Shown: piece by piece, positions 1-7,258 of the stretch
Layout: each line of letters begins with the position of its first letter
How positions within the stretch are numbered: position 1 is the first letter of the stretch
NCBI GenBank assembly: GCA_015039365.1
Contig: WION01000755.1
Coordinates: 1 to 21,284 of the forward strand
Direction: 5' to 3'
DNA length: 21,284 bases
From: Amanita rubescens
Taxonomy: Eukaryota; Basidiomycota; Agaricomycetes; Agaricales; Amanitaceae
Made by a program: the position numbers and the translations under genes
The notes under the pieces: generated by a model
What the model was told of the DNA's origin: nothing
The model's database searches: none
What the model saw: only the letters and a program-made list of their open reading frames with translations

Positions 1-60
1 TTCGGTACTGGAACTTGCTGTATTATTATTCCTCGAGTACGCACATGTGTTACTGCAATT

Positions 61-81
61 ACCTTGCTTGAAAAGCAAGGT
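61..81. repeat. perfect 9-bp hairpin
   Basis: ACCTTGCTT and AAGCAAGGT are exact reverse complements separated by three bases (GAA). A stem of this size next to a decayed Helitron recalls the 3' hairpin of such elements. However, no CTRR terminus follows on either strand, so I record it only as an inverted repeat. Confidence 0.6.
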
Positions 82-180
82 TTATTCGTAGAGAGTTTCT
101 GTCCCACAATAATGCCAAACACCTCGGCAAAGTCCGCCGCTTCCAGGCCCCACGGCCGCCGCCCAGCGATCCCTCGCGTT

Positions 181-211
181 CCTCCCCCCCCCCCTCCCCC
201 TTCCCCCTCCC
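181..211 (-). repeat. homopyrimidine C-tract / G-quadruplex motif
   Basis: The plus strand is almost pure C with a few T. There is one run of more than ten C, two runs of five C and one of three. The minus strand therefore has four or more G-runs separated by one or two bases, which fits the G-quadruplex pattern, with i-motif potential on the plus strand. It lies about 360 bp upstream of the Helitron ATG. It could be structural or simply low-complexity decay. Confidence 0.6.
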
Positions 212-566
212 ACCGCACTCGCCTATTGGGCCGGACGTCGCTTTGCCCTCCCTCTGACCCCGACCGCTGTCGCGTTCTTTCGCCAACCCCTACCGACCCG
301 ACAACCCGGCAATGTCCAACGTTTCGCATGGGGGCCGAGATTGCCTCCGTCCGAGGACCCTCTCTGTGCCCGCCAGATCGTTTGCAATGGGCTCCACCTC
401 GATGAATATGCGTCTTGATGATCGGGAAAACCCAACCGAAAAAAGAAAAAAAAAAAGGTCCCGTTAATCTTTTGGGTCGGACGTGGACTCCCCTTCTTTC
501 TGTCCCTGACCGCCTAGAGTATGCGTATTTCACCGTGCCTAACGTCAGACTAAAAAATTGGCACAG

Positions 567-2092
567 ATGTCTGGCCATGTTGAAGAGGCCCATGAAGAAG
601 TTTATAACCGCCTCTCCGATTTGCGGTGGAGTACTCTCTGTCACTATGCCTCTTTTTTCTGTGGACTCCCATCTACGGATCGCAGGAACAAGCACGACCT
701 GATCTATTGGATCATCCGCAGTTCACCACCATCTGTCTTAGACCGACTTTTGACGTTCGCAGCAGAAGCTTCACAACAGGCCGATACTCATCTCGGAAAA
801 CGCACGCGTGCTCGGGACGGCACTGACGAGGACGAACCAGCCGCCACCCGTGTTAGAGCTGCCGAAGCCGTGGACTCCTCGTCGTTTCTTGAGGTACCCA
901 CCGACGCCGAGCGAAGGCACTGCTATCGATCATTCTACGACGCCACCTCAAACGAGGCCTTGGGATCTGGTGTCTGTGGCGTCTGCGGCAGACACGCGTT
1001 TTTGAAAGCGGACCTCTTAAAATGGTTTTCCTTACACGCGATTCCCAACCGTCGCCGCTTGGCCCCCGCGACCCCACATCCTGATCACGACCTCTTTCAC
1101 AATCTTTTACTGGAGCCATTGGGCACTCGACAAATGCCGGATGGCTTCTTCGTTCGAATCTGTCGTCACTGCGACGGGGATTTAAAGAACGGCGACCTGA
1201 ACCGTCCGCCCAGATGATCCTTGGCTAACAACCTCTGGATCGGGAGGGTTCCACCGGTTCTGACGCGCCTAAGCTTTCCGGAACAGCTGCTCGTAGCTTT
1301 GGTCTATCCAAGGGTTTTTGTATTCAAGCTATTTCCGAGGCGAGTGAACAATTTTTACTTGGGTTCAGACAACCCTAGCCTTCAGAGAGCGATGCGTGGG
1401 AATGTCTGCAGCTACGAGCTGGATGCGCCAGGTATTGCTGAAATGGTTCAGGGAAACTTGATGCCTCGTCGTCCGGAAATTCTGGCCTCCGTCATCCAAA
1501 TTACCTTGTTCGGCCAGCGACGATTGCCCGAAAACTGGATGCGTAACCTCTTTCGCGTTCGAAGGAACTATATCCAGGAGGCTCTAGTCTGGTTGAAAGC
1601 CAATAATCCAAGATTTTACGGACACATTCGCATCTCTTCCGAACACCTGGATTCTCTTCCCGATGATGGCGTCCCCTTGGAATTGATGGCCATCGCCCGT
1701 CATGTCGACGATCCGGATTTAGTGCATGAGCAGAATGACTCTTATATTCCCGGCGAGAACGATGAAATAGGTATTCTGGAATCCTTTTCTCTGTCGTCTC
1801 ACGTGAGACTCATAATGTTCAGATTCGGATGCCTGCAATGCTGACGTCGATTCAGAAGAGGGGTCCATTTCCGATGAAGATGACCTCGAATCTGGTGCGT
1901 CTCGTTTTCTTAGGTCCCCCCTTGCTGTCTATCTGACGATATTCTTCAGTGCCCCCCGAGGTCTTTCCGATTCAGGTTTCGGGCGCCATAGATACGGATC
2001 TCACCTCCATGTCGGCGCCTGACCTCTTGCGACAAGGTCTGTCCAATCTGTGCTCTGACTCGCGAGAACCTCCATATGGCGTTCATTGCTGA
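567..2092 (+). mobile_element. truncated Helitron (N-terminal part only)
   Basis: The recognisable Helitron material covers only the N-terminal region of the Rep/helicase protein: a zinc-cluster segment followed by the region databases call DUF6570. The Helitron-like N domain, HUH Rep nuclease and Pif1-type helicase expected downstream are absent. Similarity stops at about 2085, where unrelated sequence begins. Neither the 5' TC end nor a hairpin plus CTRR 3' end could be assigned, so these limits are those of the coding remnant, not of the element. It is a non-autonomous fossil. Confidence 0.65.
567..2092 (+). pseudogene. Helitron-type DUF6570 protein, broken by in-frame TGA
   Basis: Proposed exons are 567-1770, 1823-1894 and 1950-2092, in one consistent frame of 473 codons. 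ATG 567 is preferred because the track upstream of it has no other Met. The first part carries a CGVCG pair and a CRHC pair (about residues 145-215), likely zinc-binding. The block after 1218 begins SLANNLWIGRVP, the hallmark DUF6570 motif of basidiomycete Helitrons. A second hallmark, VPPEVFPIQV, is restored only by removing the 55-nt intron 1895-1949. TGA at 1215-1217 interrupts the frame exactly where relatives usually have a Trp before SLANN, so it looks like a TGG to TGA nonsense change. Translation stops again at 2090-2092. The frame is otherwise intact, suggesting fairly recent decay. Confidence 0.65.
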
Positions 2093-2240
2093 ATGGTCTG
2101 GAACTCGAAGGTTTTCGTAAAATGGATCAGGATGACAAGAAATTTGTCACAAAGTACAAATACGTGGTGCCCGCTAATGCGAGATCCTACCCGCCGAAAC
2201 TTCAGGAATCCCCAATCAGATGGGCACGAGGGCATCTTTG

Positions 2241-2394
2241 AGGTTCAAATGCGAGGTTCTGTTCACGTACAAAAAACGAAACGAAGGAGGCGAAATATGA
2301 TGTATGAACGCTCTTGGAAGGTTCAAAAGCGAAGTTCTATCCACGTATGGCAGATTATCAGAGAACAAACTAAGGAGGGGAATTATGATGTATG
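2241..2394 (+). repeat. imperfect tandem duplication, 78-88 bp unit
   Basis: Copy 1 starts AGGTTCAAATGCGAGGTTCT at 2241. Copy 2 starts AGGTTCAAAAGCGAAGTTCT at 2319, 78 bp later. Both then carry a ...CACGTA... segment and an AGGAGG...ATGATGTATG segment (2285-2306 and 2373-2394, offset 88), so copy 2 has about 10 extra bases in its middle. In plus frame both read RFK-x-EVL-x-TY, so the unit may derive from a protein-coding repeat. Confidence 0.6.
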
Positions 2395-2471
2395 CGACGA
2401 CTTCACTTCTTAGTCCAATTTTAGTAGCATACGCTGTCTCTTGGAATGGATTTCAAGCAAGGTTGCTGCCG

Positions 2472-2490
2472 CCGCAGGCGGCGCTCCCCG
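2472..2490. repeat. short GC-rich hairpin
   Basis: GCCGCC and GGCGGC are reverse complements with a three-base GCA loop, inside otherwise AT-richer DNA downstream of the Helitron remnant. Helitron 3' ends carry such a stem, but the following bases (GCGCTCCCCGAGTAATTAGG) contain no CTRR terminus. I therefore do not call it the element's end. Confidence 0.4.
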
Positions 2491-2690
2491 AGTAATTAGG
2501 GTATTAGCTTCGTAGAAAAATAGGTACAAATACCGTCTGCAGCAGCGCACATCACTCAGCACTGGGTTCTCTACTCACAGTGCTTTCATTAGTCGCACTC
2601 TTTCCGGTGAACCACGCTCAACGTGATAGATAAATTAAAGAAAGATTGCTTGAAGAGCACAAGGCTCGGAGCGGGGTTTAAACATATATA

Positions 2691-5036
2691 ATGACGGTCA
2701 CTCAGCGCAAGCCGCAACATCTGCCAGATGAAATTCAAAGTTGGTTTCCCATCTTACGGAATTTTGCCAATTAAAATGTCTCTTTCAGCGGTAAACGAAC
2801 CAGGTGTTAAGTACCAGTGTGACTCCTGTGCTTGTGATTTGACGCATACTGTCCGTATTAAATGTGCCGATCCCTTGTGCGAGGCAGACGAAGGAGTGGA
2901 TATTTGTCCATCATGTTTTTGCGCTGGGAAAGAATTTAAGCAACATAAAAGGTCGCATGCATATAGGGTTATTGTAAGGGATTCAATACGACCGTCAATA
3001 TTCCATGTGGCTGACGAACTCAGGAAATCAATTCGTACCCAATCTTCACAGAAGACTGGGGAGCAGACGAGTAAGCTGCCTGTCTGTAATAGCAATTTGT
3101 GTATGCTCAGCTACTTCTTAGGGAATTATTATTGCTAACGGGCATCGCAAGCCATGGTCTCGGAAACTGGAAGAAAATTGCGGAGCTCATTGGAACCCGA
3201 ACAAAGGAGGAGGTCGAAGAACACTATGACTCTGTATACGTTGAATCACCCGATTGGCCCTTACCAGTGAGCCCGAGAGCACAGGACTGTGAATATCCTG
3301 CATTCATTGATAAATCAGCGTATGGATCTCAATTTTGACATCGATCAAGAAGAATTTCAAGAGAGGAAGCGGCGTAGGATAATGTCTATGAATGCAGCTC
3401 CACTACCCCCACCGAAGAGTGCGCCAGCATCGACTCCTGCTATCCATGAGATTGCTGGGTTTCTTCCTGGGCGACTGGAGTTTGAGCACGAATTGGATAA
3501 CGAAGCGGAAGATCTTGTGAAAGATCTAGAATTCGGTGTTTGCCTCGAGTACGGCGGTGACCAAATTATAGAAGATCCCGAAGATCCTGATGTCCGAGCA
3601 CGAGTGAAATGGGAAGAAGAACGCAGCAGCGGAATAACAAGGGCATATTCAAATAAAAATCTACCAAATGGTACCCCGAATGGTGTTAACGGGCACCACC
3701 GCACGAAAAGTGTTAGTAGCAGTGATAGAGCTCCGTCATCAAAGTCGGAGGATGCGCTGGCAGTGGCAAATGGTAACAGTTCAGCGGATGAAGACAACGT
3801 GGATGAAATAACGCAGCCGCAGCCTTTAGAGACTCAAGACTCTCTCGCATTTAAGCTGACCTTGCTAGAAATGTATTCTCAAAGAGTTGATAAGAGAATG
3901 GAGTCAAAGGCTCTGATGTTTAACCGAGGTCTGGTCGAATATAAGAAGGTTTGTTACAACCCATTTCTTTTCGCGAAGAATACCCTACAACACAATCAAT
4001 AGATGCAAGCGGCAGACAAGAAAAGGCCTCGGGAAGATAGGGAAATTCTTCATCGTCTTCGTCCCTTTGCAAAATTGCAAACAGCTGAAGATTACGAGGC
4101 ATTCTCGGCAGACCTTCTCTGTAGGTGACAGTCGTTTATTTCATCACTTGAACTCATATATCCAGATGAGTCTATGCTTCGACGGAAAATCCAAGAGCTT
4201 CAACACTATCGGCGACTTGGCCTGACTACTCCTGCTGACATTGAGAAATATGAGTCTGACCTAGCGAAGAGGGTGAGCCTTTTTTTGCCATTAACTAGAA
4301 GTGTTCGAACATGTTGCCATCAGACACAGCAGGCCAAGACGGGACCTCGTGATTACGCACTTGAGCGTTTGCAAGCTCGCGTAGGCGGCCGCCAATCTTC
4401 GGGTCCAGATCCTCGTCGTTCCAGTTTAGCTTCGTTCCCAGGAGACGGTGAAGATAGGCGTTCCCGTGACCGCGAAACTCCAGGATCTACTACTGGAATC
4501 CCTGTCCGACGGCAACGTATGTTTTTCCACGATATACCAACCTGCAGTTACTAAAGAAAACTATTTAGCCGCACCATTGAACCTCGCCAATAGCCCATCG
4601 CTACACCTTCTTACGCCTCCGGAACAGGCACTGTGTTCCCAATTGCGTATCTTACCCAAACCCTACTTAGTCATCAAGGAGACGCTTGTGAGAGAATATG
4701 CGCGTAGGGGTGGGAAACTACGCAGGCGAGAGGCGAGAGACCTTGTTAAGATCGACGTGAACAAAACGAGTCGTGTCTGGGATTTCCTAGTTCAAGCTGG
4801 ATATTTGAAAATAACCACTGATCCTACGCCAGTCCCTCCCTCACAAGAGTAAGTGGCGCGTTTCAATGTAACGCTCAGTTATTCACACTGTTAGCAGCAC
4901 GAACGGCACAGGAACCAATGTGGCAAAAGATGCGCTTTCCTCTCGGCCCCCCTCATTGCAGCCAAGCGTTTCTACATCCAGTCAGAATGGATCGCTCTAT
5001 AATACTGGTTTACAATCTGTCCCATTACCGACGTGA
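2691..5036 (+). CDS. ADA2: ADA2, SAGA/ADA transcriptional adaptor
   Basis: Ada2 binds and activates the Gcn5 acetyltransferase in the SAGA/ADA chromatin complexes of the nucleus. Exons are 2691-2739, 2789-2973, 3024-3070, 3122-3266, 3319-3948, 4003-4120, 4166-4272, 4330-4516, 4569-4848 and 4895-5036, giving 629 residues with no internal stop. Domains in order: a ZZ zinc finger (about 22-70, starting KYQCDSC), a SANT/Myb domain (about 85-135, LLTGIASHGLGNWKKIAEL), the conserved Ada2 middle region (DLNFDIDQEEFQERKRRRI, LTLLEMYSQRVDKRMESKA) and a C-terminal SWIRM domain (about 495-570, ILPKPYLVIKETLVREYAR). Exon 8 could start at 4333 instead of 4330 (CAGCAG acceptor, one residue). Intron 8 could end at 4547, but that would be only 31 nt. 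The last exon depends on donor 4849; without splicing the protein ends at 4852. It is head to tail with the septin gene. Confidence 0.93.
4895..5036 (+). other. ADA2 terminal exon (inferred)
   Basis: The frame after SWIRM meets TAA at 4850, but GTAAGT at 4849 is a near-perfect donor. Splicing to the TTAG at 4891-4894 opens 47 more codons, Ser/Thr-rich and ending SVPLPT. I include this exon in the ADA2 model; it is less certain than the rest because the tail is low-complexity. Confidence 0.65.
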
Positions 5037-5516
5037 GATTTTTTGTCAGGCAGGAGATGCAAATCGTCGCGCCATCTGTTTTTCCTTTTAAGTTATAAAT
5101 GTCGCACGATACCCCACATTGATTCATCTACTAGTTTATCGAAGCTAATAATGAACGAGCATATCGAACTCAACTGAACCGCCGGCTGTACATGTAAAAA
5201 TTGAGTACGTTGAGCAGCGATTGTCCTACTTACTTAACCATCTTAATATTGCTACTTACGGTTATACTAGTTGCCGTTTTTGAATGTTTGGGATTATTGG
5301 TTCTCCGTGAGGTACATATCTGAACTCCATGCGCTACACCTAAAGTTAGACAGCCATCTAGATTCTAAGACTTTGATGCATCAATCCGCGCATCAAGCAA
5401 TCCATAAACCTTCGTTGAAGTATATATATACTAAAATTTGCTGTCTGTAGCTACCTCCTATCTTCCTTGTCGTACCATACTCATTCTCAAGACTTCATTT
5501 TGCAAAAACCTGGAGT
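5037..5516 (+). other. ADA2 3' region and CDC11 promoter region
   Basis: There is no open frame of note in these 480 bp. The left part should hold the ADA2 3' UTR and the right part the septin promoter. The only distinct element is the alternating TA tract at 5420-5431. Confidence 0.5.
5420..5431 (+). promoter_or_regulatory. TATA-like element upstream of the septin gene
   Basis: The self-complementary GTATATATATAC lies 85 bp before the septin ATG, a usual distance for a fungal TATA box allowing for a short 5' UTR. This is position plus motif only; it could also be plain low-complexity sequence. Confidence 0.4.
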
Positions 5517-7093
5517 ATGCCAATTGCAACACGGCGCAGGACCAAAGTCAGGGGTGTTCAGTTTACTATCATGGTGGTTGGTCAGTAAATGGATAAACTT
5601 ATGGGTATTCAACACCGCACTCATTTTCCCAGGTGCATCGGGTTCTGGGCGAACAACGTTCGTCAACACCCTGTGTGAGGCGCCAGTACTAGACTACAAA
5701 AACCCTGAGAATGGACATCTTGAGAACGTTTCTATAAGGCCAGTGACGGTTGGTGAGTTCAACGTGTTTCGAAAAAGTCTTCCGCTCAGTCATCCTTTTG
5801 TAGAACTTGAAGAAGATGGTCTGCGCATCTCCTTGACCGTCGTTGATACACCCGGTTTCGGGGATAATATCGACAACAGGAATGCGTCTGTGAAGTCTGT
5901 TTCTCGCGTCTGTCACGGACTTACGTTCTTTCGCAGGTTTCAGGAAATTGTAGATTACCTCGAGCGCCAGTATGATGATATTCTAGCAGAACGGTCCCGC
6001 ATTAAACGCAATCCTCGATTTATCGACAAAAGAGTACACGCTGTATTGTATTTCATCCCCCCTGGAGGGCATGCGTGAGTTCTAGTTATATTTTAAACTT
6101 GGATTTGATTTTAACGACCGCAGGCTAAGGGAAATTGATATTGAGCTTATGCAGCGGTTATCTCCGCGTGTCAATGTCATACCAGTCATTGGCAAAGCAG
6201 ATTCGTTGACCCCGGCTGAGCTGAGGGTCTTTAAACGACGGGTGAACCTCCACGCTGACCGTAAGCATTACGCAGCTGAAGTGTTATAGATCATAGAAGA
6301 TATAGAACATTATCAAATACCTATTTATGACTTCCCTTACGACCCAGAGGAAGATGACGAAGAAACTATACAAGAAAACCTGGAGCTGCGCGTAAGTCTG
6401 TATCATTCACGTAGACATCTGTTCATACTAAACTACTGTCAGTCTCTTCTTCCATTTGCAGTGATAGGTTCCGAAGACATGGTCGAAGTAAACGGTAAAA
6501 TAGTTCGGGGAAGAGCGTACCCTTGGGGTGTCGTAGAAGTCGATAATCCTGATCACTCTGATTTCGATCAACTTAAGAACGCCATATTTGGGTATGTATT
6601 GCTTATCTTATTTCGGGTTGTATCTGATTTGGTCAGGAATATAGGTCCCATTTGGGAGATCTCAAGTCTTTAACGGAGGATGGGCTATACGAGACATACC
6701 GCACAGAAAAGTTGTCTCGCGTAGTCTCTTTCGATGTCCGGTATGTTTAAAATTAATTTTGCTTAGCCCATAGGTAACAATCTTTCTGCAGTGATTCTGT
6801 CTTGGATCCTGAAGAACTAGCAACACATAGCGTGCGCATCAAGGAAGAACAGCTCCGTCGCGAAGAAGAAAAGGTTTTGTATCATTTTACGCTTGTGGGG
6901 CAGGATATGCATTTAATAACATTGTTAGCTGCGCGAAGTTGAGTTAAGAATGCAGAGGGACATGCAGGAGAAACATCAAGAACTGTCTGCTAAAGAGCAG
7001 TCGCTCAGGTAACTCTATATACTGGCAATTGCGAGTCATTGACCGTCTGTGTGTGACAGGATCTTAGAGAGCAGACTAACTACTCACGCTTAG
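5517..7093 (+). CDS. CDC11: septin, Cdc11 class
   Basis: Septins are GTP-binding proteins that form filaments at septa and growing tips. Exons are 5517-5580, 5633-5752, 5804-5885, 5937-6074, 6124-6241, 6290-6391, 6443-6591, 6645-6740, 6792-6873, 6929-7008 and 7060-7093, giving 354 residues. A basic stretch (RRRTKVR, 6-12) precedes the P-loop GASGSGRT (22-29), then DTPG (76-79) and GKAD (158-161). The septin unique element includes YPWGVVEVDNP. A charged heptad-rich tail from about 290 should form a coiled coil. The P-loop Lys is Arg28. Yeast Cdc11 also has GSGR here, and with FIPPGGH, IMEDIEHY-like and EEDDEETI motifs this supports the Cdc11 class. ATG 5517 is the only in-frame Met just before the basic stretch. 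Intron 3 could instead be 5890-5943, but that loses the conserved FQEI. Confidence 0.92.
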
Positions 7094-7258
7094 GCATTGT
7101 AGGTTTTGCAAATTTGGACATATCAGATTGTTTTCTTGTAAATTGGAGAGCACGTTTTTGGACATTTATGCTTGTATGTACAACGTGTAGCTGCCTAAAT
7201 AGGCGGTACTTTCCCACATTCATGAATACTAAATACTCCCGTATCAACATCGAAATTC
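7094..7258 (+). promoter_or_regulatory. septin 3' region / CLC promoter gap
   Basis: The 165 bp between the septin stop and the CLC start must hold the septin terminator and CLC promoter. I see no clear TATA box. Confidence 0.35.

Larger units (their letters stand above)
1..566. other. gene-free left flank with hairpin, C-tract and A-tract
   Basis: I see no supportable gene here. The short open frames are low-complexity and Pro/Arg/Ser-rich, reflecting a C-rich composition. The stretch holds a perfect 9-bp inverted repeat (61-81), a long homopyrimidine tract (181-211) and an A-rich run (about 437-457). It precedes the Helitron-derived gene that starts at 567, so it may be the 5' end or promoter region of that element. 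I could not identify a Helitron 5' terminus, and the element may begin outside the window. Confidence 0.5.
2093..2690 (+). other. intergenic stretch with coding-like relic and ADA2 upstream region
   Basis: Plus-strand frame 1 from about 2077 to 2241 is open and looks protein-like (it contains GFRKMDQDDKKFVTKYKY), then stops with TGA. I do not recognise the family. It is followed by the imperfect tandem repeat (2241-2394) and by a short hydrophobic reading frame to about 2495 that contains RGIMMYATTSLLSPILVAY. From about 2500 to 2690 I see no coding signal, and this part should hold the ADA2 promoter. Confidence 0.35.

Noticed and set aside
2468..2520. Helitron 3' terminus at the GC-rich hairpin
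   Set aside because: A stem is present but no CTRR sequence follows within the usual distance, and coding similarity to Helitrons ended almost 400 bp earlier.
2683..2692. TATA box at ATATATAATG before ADA2
   Set aside because: It touches the start codon itself, so it cannot position a transcript that includes this ATG; more likely it is AT-rich leader.
3357..3797. Minus-strand 146-codon open frame inside ADA2 exon 5
   Set aside because: It is the Ser-rich antisense of a long acidic exon, with no independent signal.
4517..4547. 31-nt intron in ADA2
   Set aside because: It is in frame, but far shorter than all other introns. The acceptor at 4568 gives 52 nt, keeps the same frame and places a TTACTAAAG branch-like site properly.
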